Assembly: GCF_023698535.1 (NCBI RefSeq)
Contig: NZ_JALJCL010000004.1
Coordinates: forward strand, 62,001-126,000
Source: Halorientalis regularis
GTDB lineage: Archaea; Halobacteriota; Halobacteria; Halobacteriales; Haloarculaceae
DNA length: 64,000 nt
Reading direction: 5' to 3'
In this document: piece after piece, positions 50,873 to 59,593 of the stretch
How the letters are laid out: every line of letters begins with the position of its first letter
How positions within the stretch are numbered: position 1 is the stretch's first letter
Program-made: the position numbers and the translations under genes
Notes under the pieces: model-generated
Seen by the model: only the letters and a program-made list of their open reading frames with translations
The model's database searches: none
What the model was told of the DNA's origin: nothing

Positions 50873-51292
50873 TCACCCGTGCCGGTCGTGCGCCCCGCGG
50901 GCGGCCGCCACGAGTTCGTCCCGGTCGGCGTGGTGGTGCAGGTGCGCCGGGCAGTCACAGTCGGCGGCACCGAACCCCTCGACCACGACCGCTGCCGTCT
51001 CGGCGATCTCGCGGGCGACGGCACACTCGATCTCGGCCTCGGGCGACCGGGCCACCGTTTCGATTCGAGCGGCGGTGTCGCCCAGCAGGTAGTCGATATG
51101 CCAGTGACGCGTCTCGCGCTCGCCGACGGCCAGCTCGTGGTGGCGGTCGACCCGTTTGAAACCGCCGGGACCGAACGCGCTGCCGGTGTAGGCGTAGTAT
51201 CCGGGGGGCAACTCCTGTCGGCCGAGCGAACCGACCGTAAGCGTCTCCGGTTCCGGAAGGTTGACCACGATAGTGTACGTTCCTCTGACCAC
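50873..51292 (-). CDS. DUF123/GIY-YIG-type nuclease-like protein
   Basis: A 139-residue protein. GTYTIVVNLPEPETLTVGSL and GYYAYTGSAFGPGGFKRVDRH, followed by RHWHIDYLLGD, define the DUF123 family, related to GIY-YIG endonucleases. The GYYAYTGSA element replaces GIY...YIG and the Arg/His residues are conserved; several archaeal members carry it fused to endonuclease III. Nuclease activity is probable but unproven. GTG 51292 is the start in frame before the first strand. Divergent from psmA. Confidence 0.88.
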   Translation of the reverse strand: MVRGTYTIVVNLPEPETLTVGSLGRQELPPGYYAYTGSAFGPGGFKRVDRHHELAVGERETRHWHIDYLLGDTAARIETVARSPEAEIECAVAREIAETAAVVVEGFGAADCDCPAHLHHHADRDELVAAARGAHDRHG

Positions 51293-51374
51293 GCCGGGAC
51301 TTCACCTCGCGCCCAAATCGACCTTCCGACTGTGGCTCCCTTCGGTGACGGTGTCACTTGCTACCATAAATGGG

Positions 51375-51382
51375 TTTAAATA
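51375..51382 (+). promoter_or_regulatory. TATA box of the proteasome operon
   Basis: TTTAAATA lies about 45 bp upstream of ATG 51425, predicting a transcript start near 51404 and a leader of about 20 nt. Confidence 0.55.
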
Positions 51383-51424
51383 CGGGAGGCACTAACCCAA
51401 GGTGAAGGCCACCCCCGGCTTTCG

Positions 51425-52174
51425 ATGCAAACTATGCAGGGACAATCACAACAGCAGGCCTACGACCGGGGCATCACGATCTTCTCCCCGGACGGACGCC
51501 TCTATCAGGTCGAGTACGCCCGCGAGGCCGTCAAACGCGGCACCGCGAGTGTCGGTGTCCGAACCGAGGACGGCGTCGTCCTCGCGGCCGACACGCGGGT
51601 CCGCTCTCCGCTCCTCGAGCGTGAGAGCGTCGAGAAGTTGCACAAGATCGACGACCACATCGGTATCGCCAGCGCCGGCCACGTCGCCGACGCCCGGCAG
51701 CTGATCGACTTCGCGCGCCGTGACGCGCAGGTCAATCAGCTCCGGTACGGCGAGTCCATCGGCGTGGAGTCGCTGACGAAGGACATCACCGACCAGATTC
51801 AGCAGTACACCCAGACGGGCGGTGCGCGCCCGTTCGGCGTGGCGCTGATCGTCGGCGGGATCGAGAACGGCGAGCCGCGCCTGTTCGAGACCGACCCGTC
51901 GGGAACGCCCTACGAGTGGCAGGCACTCGCCGTGGGGAGCGATCGCGAGGACCTCATCAGCTTCTTCGAGGACGAGTACCGCGAGGACCTCGATCTCGAC
52001 GGCGGGATCGACCTCGCGCTGCGCGGCCTCGACACGGTCGGCGACGAGGGTATCGACGCCGAAGGCGTCGCCCTCGGGACTATCGACGTCGAGACCGAGC
52101 AGTTCCGCCGCCACGAGACCGACGAGGTCGCATCGTACGTCGAGGAGATCGACACTGGAGGTGACGAAGAATGA
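51425..52174 (+). CDS. psmA: Proteasome alpha subunit
   Basis: A 249-residue alpha-type subunit. The signature YDRGITIFSPDGRLYQVEYA (residues about 13-32) includes the gate-forming N-terminal helix; KRGTASVGVRTEDGVVLAAD follows. It forms the outer rings of the 20S core and lacks the catalytic Thr. Its acidic C-terminus (EEIDTGGDEE) docks ATPases. The gene overlaps psmB by 4 bp (ATGA), with GGAGGTGA at 52157-52164 as an excellent Shine-Dalgarno sequence for psmB. ATG 51434 is an alternative start. Confidence 0.97.
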   Translation: MQTMQGQSQQQAYDRGITIFSPDGRLYQVEYAREAVKRGTASVGVRTEDGVVLAADTRVRSPLLERESVEKLHKIDDHIGIASAGHVADARQLIDFARRDAQVNQLRYGESIGVESLTKDITDQIQQYTQTGGARPFGVALIVGGIENGEPRLFETDPSGTPYEWQALAVGSDREDLISFFEDEYREDLDLDGGIDLALRGLDTVGDEGIDAEGVALGTIDVETEQFRRHETDEVASYVEEIDTGGDEE

Positions 52175-52890
52175 CCGACATGGACATGAACCCAGCGGGC
52201 GGGCCGCCGAGCCTGGAGGAGGGACTGCAGAACCCCTACGAGCCCGAGCTCGGCCAGCTGCCCAACACGACGGACAAGGACAACGAGAAAGTCAACGAGA
52301 CCGGGACGACCACCATCGGCATCGCGACCGAGAACGGCGTCGTCGTGGCGACCGACCGCCGTGCGTCGCTGGGCGGCCGGTTCGTCTCGAACAAGAACGT
52401 ACAGAAGGTCGAGCAGATCCACCCCACCGCGGCGCTGACGCTCGTCGGCTCCGTGGGCGGTGCCCAGTCGTTCATCCGCTCGCTGCGCGCCGAGGTCAAC
52501 CTCTACGAGACCCGCCGCGGCGAGGACATCAGCATGTCCGCGCTGGCGACGCTCGCGGGGAACTTCGCCCGTGGCGGCCCCTTCTTCGCGATCAACCCGA
52601 TCCTCGGGGGCGTCGACGACGAGGGCAGCCACGTGTTCAGCATCGACCCCGCCGGGGGCGTGATGGAAGACGATTACACCGTCACCGGCTCCGGGCTCAC
52701 TGTCGCGTACGGGACCCTGGAGAGCCAGTACGAGGACGACCTCTCGATGGAGGAGGCGACGACGGTCGCCGCCGACGCGGTCAGCGCGGCCGCCGAGCGT
52801 GACACCGGCTCCGGCAACGGCCTCGTCATCGCCGAAGTAACCGAAGAGGGCGTCGAGATCGACACTCACGAGTACGACGACCTCCTGTAA
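52171..52890 (+). CDS. psmB: Proteasome beta subunit (with propeptide)
   Basis: A 239-residue catalytic subunit. The propeptide of 45 residues ends at VNETG, giving the mature N-terminal Thr46 in TTTIGIATENGVVVATDRRA (catalytic Thr, plus Asp and Lys partners). GSGNGLVIAEVTEEG closes the fold. It supplies the proteolytic inner rings of the 20S core. Translation is coupled to psmA by overlap and the strong SD. A T-rich run (52900-52904) just after the stop is a probable terminator. Confidence 0.97.
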   Translation: MTDMDMNPAGGPPSLEEGLQNPYEPELGQLPNTTDKDNEKVNETGTTTIGIATENGVVVATDRRASLGGRFVSNKNVQKVEQIHPTAALTLVGSVGGAQSFIRSLRAEVNLYETRRGEDISMSALATLAGNFARGGPFFAINPILGGVDDEGSHVFSIDPAGGVMEDDYTVTGSGLTVAYGTLESQYEDDLSMEEATTVAADAVSAAAERDTGSGNGLVIAEVTEEGVEIDTHEYDDLL

Positions 52891-52897
52891 CAGCCTT

Positions 52898-52906
52898 CCT
52901 TTTTCA
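52898..52906 (+). terminator. T-run after psmB
   Basis: CCTTTTTCA directly after the psmB stop resembles the T-rich terminators used in haloarchaea. Confidence 0.4.
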
Positions 52907-52984
52907 GTAACACTATAGTTCGTGGCGGGCGAATCGACAGCGTACTGACAGTGTCTGCCTTCGGCTTCGCGGGTGGGGTGTTCG

Positions 52985-54871
52985 ATGGCTGAGGGCGGGA
53001 CGCCCGCCCGCCAGCGACAGCTCGCCCTCCTCGCGCTGTGCGCGCTTGGTCTGCTCGTGGCGGCGTTCGCCGCACCACAGGTCGACGCGGGGCTAGGTCT
53101 CGGGCCGGGCGGCCCCGGAGAGAGTCCGGACGCCCCGTCGGGCGGGGGTGGCGGCTCCGGGGGCGGTGGCGATGGCATCGGCTTCGGCGATGCCATTCAG
53201 GAACTGCTGGAGTGGCTGAGCGACGACGAACCCGGCGACCGTGAGAGTGGCGACGCCACTGCCTGTGCCGTGCGGTTCGTCGGCGAGCCGACGCCCGGGG
53301 CCAGGCTCACGGTGGTCGTCTCCGACGACAGCGGCCGCGTCGAGGGCGCACGCGTCTCGCTCGGCGGCGAGGTGGTCGGGACGACCGACGAACGGGGCAC
53401 GGTCACGGTCGAGGTGCCCTACGAGCGCGAACTCACGCTCGACGCCACGCTCCCGGCTGGCTCGTCGTGCTCGAACACCCGAGCGACCGCCGGGGTCGAG
53501 GCGGCCGCCGCGAGCGCCGCCGTCGTCCCGGTCGCGACGAGTACCGGGTCCGCGGGGTCGCTCCGGAAGTCCGTCGCGGCGCAGGATTGGCCGGGTGCGG
53601 ACGACGACGGCGCGGACGCCGACGGCCCGCGTGTCACGCAGGCGGTCACCGTCGACGGCGAGGTGACGATTAGGGTCGTGGGCGAGCCGATCCCCGGCGA
53701 ACGGGTGGCCATCGCGGCAGCTATCGACGGCGAACCGATGCGTGAAGCGACGGTCTCGGTCGACGGCCAGCGGGTCGGGCGGACCGACGACGAGGGGCGA
53801 TACGGACTCGACGTTCCGACCGACGGCCGTGACTCGCTGACCGTTCGTGTCGAACGCGGCGAGTTCGCCGGCCGGAAAACGGTCGACGTGACCGACCTCC
53901 GGGCCGTCGTGCGACCGGCGACGATTCTTGCGATCCCCGGCGGCGACGCGGTGGTGGTCGCCCGCCTGGGCAACCGGACGGTTCAGAACGCCACGGTGAC
54001 ACTCGGCGGCGAGCGACTCGGGACGACCGACGCGCAGGGACGACTGGCGTTCTCGATGCCGACCGATCCGACCGCGGTGATCGCGCTCCAGTCGGGCGAG
54101 TTGACCGCGCGCCAGTCGCTGTTGCCGCTGTACGCGGTGACCGCGCTCGTCGTCGTGCTGGTCGTCCTCGGACTGGCGCTCGTCGTCGCGAAACTGCGCG
54201 GCAGGACCGACGGCGTCCGGCGGACCGCCACCTCGCTGACCGACCGATTGCGTCGTCTCGCGCGATGGCTCGTCGGGCTTGCGTTCCGAATCACCGCCGC
54301 GCTCGAAGGCCTGCTCGACTGGCTGGCCGCCCGACTGGGCGCGCTCCGTGCCGCGCTGGCGTCGCTGGCGGGCCTGGGAATCCTCGGGGCCGTTCGTGAG
54401 TCGGTCACGGGCGCACTCGCGTGGCTGCTGTCGCTGCCCGGCCGGCTCTGGGCTGCGCTCGTGGCGGCGCTAGTGTGGCTCCGCGGACTGCCCGGCCGAC
54501 TCCGTGCGAGTGGGGCCGACGACACCACGCCGACTGCCGACGAGACGGTGACGGCGACCGCCGGCGACGAAGGTGGGGCCCCCTCGGGACTGCGCGAGCG
54601 CTGGCGGGCGTTCGCACGGTGGGTCGCGCCCGAGCGCTGGCCCCAGCGCACGCCCGGCGAGGTGGCACGCGAGGCCGCCGAGACGGGCTTTCCCCGCGAG
54701 CCGGTGCGTGACCTCACCCGGCTCTTCCGGGACGTGGAGTACGGCGGGCGACCGGAGACGCCCGAGCGCGAGGACCGCTCTCGGGCGGCGTTCGACGCCC
54801 TGCGGGACCACCGCGAGGCCGACGGCGACGACCGACCGGACGACGACAGGGAGGTGACCGACCGTGGGTAA
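52985..54871 (+). CDS. DUF4129-domain membrane protein with carboxypeptidase-like repeats
   Basis: A 628-residue protein. A signal or anchor (residues about 10-32) is followed by a Gly-rich linker and three Ig-like/carboxypeptidase-regulatory modules, each with a G-E/Q-x-V-G-x-T-D-x-x-G core (LGGEVVGTTDERG, VDGQRVGRTDDEG, LGGERLGTTDAQG). A membrane span (LLPLYAVTALVVVLVVLGL, about 378) and several amphipathic or hydrophobic helices come next. The C-terminus (TPGEVAREAAETGFPREPVR, LTRLFRDVEYGG) is the DUF4129 domain, which in bacteria accompanies MoxR/DUF58/transglutaminase genes. It is the first gene of a five-gene overlapping operon. ATG 52985 is used; GTG 52973 is possible. Confidence 0.85.
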   Translation: MAEGGTPARQRQLALLALCALGLLVAAFAAPQVDAGLGLGPGGPGESPDAPSGGGGGSGGGGDGIGFGDAIQELLEWLSDDEPGDRESGDATACAVRFVGEPTPGARLTVVVSDDSGRVEGARVSLGGEVVGTTDERGTVTVEVPYERELTLDATLPAGSSCSNTRATAGVEAAAASAAVVPVATSTGSAGSLRKSVAAQDWPGADDDGADADGPRVTQAVTVDGEVTIRVVGEPIPGERVAIAAAIDGEPMREATVSVDGQRVGRTDDEGRYGLDVPTDGRDSLTVRVERGEFAGRKTVDVTDLRAVVRPATILAIPGGDAVVVARLGNRTVQNATVTLGGERLGTTDAQGRLAFSMPTDPTAVIALQSGELTARQSLLPLYAVTALVVVLVVLGLALVVAKLRGRTDGVRRTATSLTDRLRRLARWLVGLAFRITAALEGLLDWLAARLGALRAALASLAGLGILGAVRESVTGALAWLLSLPGRLWAALVAALVWLRGLPGRLRASGADDTTPTADETVTATAGDEGGAPSGLRERWRAFARWVAPERWPQRTPGEVAREAAETGFPREPVRDLTRLFRDVEYGGRPETPEREDRSRAAFDALRDHREADGDDRPDDDREVTDRG

Positions 54872-55601
54872 GTGGCTCTCGCGGCTCCGGATCGGCTTCG
54901 GTGTGGTCGCGATCCTGACGAGTCTCGGGATCGCCGTCCGGGCGGCGGTCTCCGGTGCCGTACCCGAGTCGGGCTCGGCGTTGCGTGGGGTGGCCATCCT
55001 GCTCGTGCTGATCGCCGTCGGCTGGGCGCTGTGGCGCGTCGGTACGTCCGAGTCCGCCGAGTCCGCGACGGGACCGCTCGTTTCGCCGGCACCCGAGCGG
55101 ACGCCCGCGGACACGGCGCTGTCCGGGCGGGCGCTCGCCGACGCGATGACCGAGGCCGGTGAACGGGCCCGTGCGGAGCGGTCGGTCGCGGCCGGCGTCG
55201 ACACGATACGGCCGTTGCTATCGCGCTCGCTCGAAGACGCGCTGGTCGCGGGCGGTGCCGACCGGATGGACGCTCGCGAGTCGATCCGGGCTGGCACCTG
55301 GACCGACGACCCCGTCGCCGGGTCGGTCTGCTCCTCGACGGTCTCGATGCCCGAGCGGTCGGTCCGCGCGCGGCTCGCGGGCTGGCTCTACCCCGAACGC
55401 GAGCTCAGGCGGCGCGTCCGGCGAGCGGTCGCGGCTATCGACGAAGCGGCCACCGAGACGCTCCCGCGTGTCCCCGGACAGGACGCCCCCAAGCGCGTCC
55501 GGATCGTCCGGCCGCGGCTGGAGACGCTGCAGCGGGACGTGGACGGGCGTCTCCAGCCCGCCGCGGACAGCCCGGTACCGCCGGGGGAGGACGAGCGATG
55601 A
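54864..55601 (+). CDS. DUF7269-like membrane protein of the MoxR/DUF58 operon
   Basis: A 245-residue protein with two N-terminal membrane segments (RIGFGVVAILTSLGIAVRAA, ALRGVAILLVLIAVGWALW) and a soluble basic/acidic C-terminal part (ERELRRRVRRAVAAIDEAAT). It fits the small protein found between DUF4129 and DUF58 genes in haloarchaea (named DUF7269 in recent annotation, as I recall). GTG 54864 overlaps the upstream stop by 8 bp, and the 3' end overlaps the DUF58 start by 4 bp. Confidence 0.75.
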   Translation: MGKWLSRLRIGFGVVAILTSLGIAVRAAVSGAVPESGSALRGVAILLVLIAVGWALWRVGTSESAESATGPLVSPAPERTPADTALSGRALADAMTEAGERARAERSVAAGVDTIRPLLSRSLEDALVAGGADRMDARESIRAGTWTDDPVAGSVCSSTVSMPERSVRARLAGWLYPERELRRRVRRAVAAIDEAATETLPRVPGQDAPKRVRIVRPRLETLQRDVDGRLQPAADSPVPPGEDER

Positions 55602-56896
55602 ACCCGACCGCGCGCTGGACGGCCGGGCTGGCCGCGGCGGCGGTCCTCGCGACGGTCGGCGCGGCGGCGGGCTACGCTACCCTCCTGCTCGCCGCCGTCG
55701 TCCCGCTCCTGTATCTCGCCTACGGCGTCCTCTCGACGGCCGACGCCGACGTGGCACTGCGAGCTCACCGCGAGATCGAGCCGGCGACCGCGCCGCCGGG
55801 ACAGGAGGTCACCGTCACGCTGACCGTCGAGAACGCCGGCCCGGATCCGTTGCCGGACGTGCGCGTCGCCGACGCCGTCCCCGAGGCACTCGGCGTGATC
55901 GACGGCTCGCCCCGGGGCGGGACGGCGCTGGAACCCGGCGATACCCTGCGGGCCGAGTACAGCGTCGTGGCCAAACGCGGCGACCACGAGTTCGGCGAGC
56001 CACGGACTCGCGTCCGGAGTTTCGGTGCCGGCGCGGCCGCCGACCGGTCGGTCGCGGCCAGCGGCGAGCGGCGACTGCATTGCCGACTCGACGCCAGCGC
56101 GCCCCCAATCGAACAGGAGGGCGACCGCTTCGCCGGCGGGATGCCCACCGACTCGCCCGGCCAGGGCCTGGAGTTCCACTCGACGCGGCCCTACCGGCGC
56201 GACGACCCGGCCTCGCGGATCGACTGGCGACACTACGCCAAACGCGACGAGTTGACGACAGTCAACTACCGGGAGCGGCGCGCGTCGAGCGTCGTGCTGG
56301 TCGTGGATGCGCGCCCGATCAGTCGCGTCGTGGCCGGGCCGGCTCGCCCGACCGCGGTCGAGCTGGCCGCCTACGCGGCGACCCACGCGCTGGAGGACCT
56401 GCTCGGGGCCGGCCACGAGGTCGGCGTCGCCGTCGTCGGTGCCGACGGCCCGGACGCGGCTGGCCTCCACTGGCTCGCGCCCGGAACCGGCCGTGACCGC
56501 CGGTCGCGGGCACGCGACCTGTTGGCGGCGGCGACCGAGGCGACCGCCGACGTGCGCGCGGTCGACCCCGACGCGCAGGCCCGCCGGATCGCCACGCTCG
56601 CGCCCCCTCGCGCGCAACTCGTCCTCTTCTCGCCGTTGCTGGACGACTGGCCGGTCGAAACCGTCGAGGCGTGGGGCGTTCGGGACTACTCGCGGGTCGT
56701 CCTCTCGCCGGACGTGCTGACCCACAACACCGTCACCGGGCAGTTCGAGTCGGTCCGGCGACACACCCGGTTGGCGAACTGTCAGGCGGCGGGTGTGCGG
56801 GCCGTCGACTGGAGTCGAGCCACGCCGCTGTACGCCGTCCTCGAAGCGGCCTTCGCCGCCGACGCCCGGGGCGCGCTCACGGGGGGATCGTCGTGA
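55598..56896 (+). CDS. DUF58-domain protein (vWA-like), MoxR partner
   Basis: A 432-residue protein. Two membrane helices (about 5-50) are followed by a beta-sandwich (PPGQEVTVTLTVENAGPDPL) and then the DUF58 core: STRPYRRDDPASRIDWRHYA and a vWA-like VVLVVDARP. This family works with MoxR AAA+ ATPases to mature or insert cofactors into other proteins, though no specific substrate is known here. Overlaps its neighbours by 4 bp on both sides. Confidence 0.9.
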   Translation: MNPTARWTAGLAAAAVLATVGAAAGYATLLLAAVVPLLYLAYGVLSTADADVALRAHREIEPATAPPGQEVTVTLTVENAGPDPLPDVRVADAVPEALGVIDGSPRGGTALEPGDTLRAEYSVVAKRGDHEFGEPRTRVRSFGAGAAADRSVAASGERRLHCRLDASAPPIEQEGDRFAGGMPTDSPGQGLEFHSTRPYRRDDPASRIDWRHYAKRDELTTVNYRERRASSVVLVVDARPISRVVAGPARPTAVELAAYAATHALEDLLGAGHEVGVAVVGADGPDAAGLHWLAPGTGRDRRSRARDLLAAATEATADVRAVDPDAQARRIATLAPPRAQLVLFSPLLDDWPVETVEAWGVRDYSRVVLSPDVLTHNTVTGQFESVRRHTRLANCQAAGVRAVDWSRATPLYAVLEAAFAADARGALTGGSS

Positions 56897-58326
56897 TCCT
56901 GCTGTTCGGGCCGCGGCTGGATCGACCGTCGGCCATCGGGGACGAGGGGCGGGCGCGGGCCGCCAGCCTCGGCGTCGCGGCGGTCGTCGCGGTCCTGGTC
57001 ACTCTCGCCGCCGGACTCACGAGCGGTCTGCTCGACGCGGTGCAACTCGCGGTGCTCGGTGGCGGGCTGGTCGCCGTCGGGACGGCACTGCTCGACCGGG
57101 AGCGTCTCGACGGGCTGGCGGTCGGGCAGCTCTGTTTCATGCCGGGTGGCCTGCTCTGGCTCGGGGGCGTGGCCGCCGCGACGCTCGTCGGCGGGCCCGG
57201 CGGGTTCCTGCTCGCATTCGGGTGTGGTCTCGCCGCGATGGGGCTGGCCAGCGCCTGGGCGAACGTCACCCACGACACGACCGTTCGTGCGATGCGGCAG
57301 GGCTGGGCGGGTGTCCTCGTCCCGTTCGTCGCTGGTGTCGTCCTCTCAATCGTCGCGGCCGTCGCGCTCTTGCTCTGGGAGTTCGGCGTCGCGCCGGGCG
57401 TCCCGTCGCTGGCGACGCTCCTCTTCTTGTTCGCGTTCACCGCTGGCTCGGTCTGGCTGGCGGTGACTCGCCTCCCGCTCGCGCACCTGCTTGCAGTCTC
57501 TCGTGAGGAGATGGACCGACGGCGCGACCGCTGGCGCGAGACGACGAAGTGGGTCGTCGCCGCCTGTCTGTCCGGCTGGTTCCTGCTCGGCGTGCTGGAA
57601 CTCGTCGGTGCGCTGACGGGCCTCTACCGGACACCGGGGCTGGCACTCGTCGTCGGCGTGCTGTCGACGGTCTGGGTGCGCCTGCCGGTGTTTCTCGTCG
57701 GCGTCGGCGCGTTGCTGGTCGCACTGCTGGCCGTGCTCGCCCGGCGCGCGACGACCGGGAACGCCGACTGGCTCGCCGGCCCGACCTTCGGGATGCTCGC
57801 GCTGTTTGCGATTCCGTTCCCGGTTCTGGGACTGTTGCTCTCCGGCCGGGGCGGCGCGGCCGGACTGGCCGGCGCGGCGTTTCTGGCCGCGTTGATCCTG
57901 GTCGCCGGCATGCTGTTCATGCTGTGTTACTCGATGGGGCCGCTCGCGGTCGAACTCGGTATCCTCCCCGACCGGGCCGGGTCGCTCTCGCTGGCCAGCG
58001 CGGGCCTGCTGGTCGCGGGCATCGGCGCGGCCGCCCTCCGGGTCCCCGGGGCCGTGGTGTTCGCCTGCGTCGCGGGGTCGATGGTCGTCTGGGACGTGGG
58101 CGAGTTCGGCCTCGGGCTGACGGTGGAACTGGGCCACCGACCGGACACGCGCCGGCTGGAACTGCTCCACGGCGTCGCCGCCGTCGGCCTCGCCGCCGGT
58201 GCCGTCGTCCTCGCGACGGGGCTGGCGATCCTGTTCGACCGCCTCGGCCCGCAGGGGCCGGTCCTCTCGGCGGTGGTGCTGGCCGTCGCGGGCGTCCTCG
58301 CACTGCTCGGCCCCATCCGCGGCTGA
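56893..58326 (+). CDS. DUF7519-like polytopic membrane protein of the MoxR/DUF58 operon
   Basis: A 477-residue, very hydrophobic protein with about 12 membrane segments and short charged loops, the largest being SREEMDRRRDRWRETTKWVV near the middle. No enzymatic motif. It corresponds to the last membrane protein of the haloarchaeal DUF4129-DUF58 cluster (DUF7519, from memory). GTG 56893 overlaps the upstream stop (GTGA); moxR follows 40 bp later. Confidence 0.78.
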   Translation: MILLFGPRLDRPSAIGDEGRARAASLGVAAVVAVLVTLAAGLTSGLLDAVQLAVLGGGLVAVGTALLDRERLDGLAVGQLCFMPGGLLWLGGVAAATLVGGPGGFLLAFGCGLAAMGLASAWANVTHDTTVRAMRQGWAGVLVPFVAGVVLSIVAAVALLLWEFGVAPGVPSLATLLFLFAFTAGSVWLAVTRLPLAHLLAVSREEMDRRRDRWRETTKWVVAACLSGWFLLGVLELVGALTGLYRTPGLALVVGVLSTVWVRLPVFLVGVGALLVALLAVLARRATTGNADWLAGPTFGMLALFAIPFPVLGLLLSGRGGAAGLAGAAFLAALILVAGMLFMLCYSMGPLAVELGILPDRAGSLSLASAGLLVAGIGAAALRVPGAVVFACVAGSMVVWDVGEFGLGLTVELGHRPDTRRLELLHGVAAVGLAAGAVVLATGLAILFDRLGPQGPVLSAVVLAVAGVLALLGPIRG

Positions 58327-58366
58327 ACCCCGGGCGTTCATGTCGGTGCGCTGTGACGTGCCGCGT

Positions 58367-59521
58367 ATGACCGACGCACTGGGGCTTCAGGAGGCGGCCG
58401 AGCGCAGCGACGCCGTCATCGACCGCATCGGATCGGCGGCCGTCGTCGACCGCGAGGTGCTGGAGACGACCCTCACTGCCGTCCTCGCCAGGGGCCACGT
58501 CCTGCTGGAGGACGTGCCCGGCACTGGCAAGACCGTGACTGCCCGCCTGCTCGCGGAGGCGCTCGGGCTGGAGTTCGCCCGCATCCAGTTCACGCCCGAC
58601 CTGTTGCCCTCCGACATCACCGGCTCGAACGTCTACAACGAACACGAGGGCCGCTTCGAGTTCGCGGCGGGACCGGTCTTCACCAACGTAGTGCTGGCCG
58701 ACGAGATCAACCGCGCGCCGCCCAAGACCCAGGCCGCCCTGCTGGAGACCATGGAGGAGCGCCAGGTCAGCGTCGACGGCGAGACCCACCAGTTGCCCGA
58801 CCCCTTCGTCGTCGTCGCCACCCAGAACCCCATCGAACAGGAGGGGACCTTCCGCCTGCCCGAGGCCCAGCGCGACCGCTTCAGCGTCAAGACCTCCATC
58901 GGGTACAACGACCTCGAAGGCGAGATGGAGTTGCTGGCCCGCCGGGCCGACCGGCGCACGCTGGCCCCGAACGTCGATCCGGCGGCCGACGCCGCGACCG
59001 TCCGCGCGATGCGCGAGACCGCCGAGGACGTCCGCGTCGACGAGGACGTGCGCCGGTACATCGTACAACTGGCCCGGGCCACCCGCGACGACGACCGCGC
59101 CGCCGTCGGTGTCTCACCCCGGGGCATCCAGCGCACGTTCGAGGCAGCCCGCGCCCGCGCCGTCCTCTCCGGGCGCGACTACGTGACGCCCGACGACGTG
59201 AAACGGATCGCCGAACCCGCGATGGCCCACCGGATCGTCCTCACGACCGACGCCGGCGTTGAGGGCGTCGACGCCCGCGAGATCGTCCGCGACGCGATGG
59301 CGGCAGTCGACGTGCCCGGCGTGGCTCCCGATGCGGACACGACGGACGGGTCCGCCGCTGCGACGGCCACCGACCGCCCTCGGACGAGCAACAGCGAACC
59401 CGGGGCCGGTGACGACACCATCGGCCGTCCGAACGAGGACGAGGCTGGCGACTTCGGCACGGACGAGGACCTCGACACTGACGGCGAGGGTGCGTTCGGC
59501 CCGGACGACGATTCGCGCTAA
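58367..59521 (+). CDS. MoxR-family AAA+ ATPase
   Basis: A 384-residue ATPase. Walker A is LLEDVPGTGKTVTARLLA (about 43-60), Walker B VVLADEINRAPPKTQAAL, sensor 1 VVVATQNPIEQEGTFRLPEA with QRDRFSVK, and the lid helix region GVSPRGIQRTFEAARARAV. The last 75 residues are an acidic, disordered extension (DEAGDFGTDEDLDTDGEGAF). It probably acts as a chaperone with the DUF58 protein encoded three genes earlier. ATG 58367 is the start nearest the first helix. Confidence 0.95.
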   Translation: MTDALGLQEAAERSDAVIDRIGSAAVVDREVLETTLTAVLARGHVLLEDVPGTGKTVTARLLAEALGLEFARIQFTPDLLPSDITGSNVYNEHEGRFEFAAGPVFTNVVLADEINRAPPKTQAALLETMEERQVSVDGETHQLPDPFVVVATQNPIEQEGTFRLPEAQRDRFSVKTSIGYNDLEGEMELLARRADRRTLAPNVDPAADAATVRAMRETAEDVRVDEDVRRYIVQLARATRDDDRAAVGVSPRGIQRTFEAARARAVLSGRDYVTPDDVKRIAEPAMAHRIVLTTDAGVEGVDAREIVRDAMAAVDVPGVAPDADTTDGSAAATATDRPRTSNSEPGAGDDTIGRPNEDEAGDFGTDEDLDTDGEGAFGPDDDSR

Positions 59522-59593
59522 TCGCGTGGCTCACAGTTCCACGGCCGCGGAAAACCCCTCTCGTTCCGAGGGTAGGCCGCAACCACCGGACGG

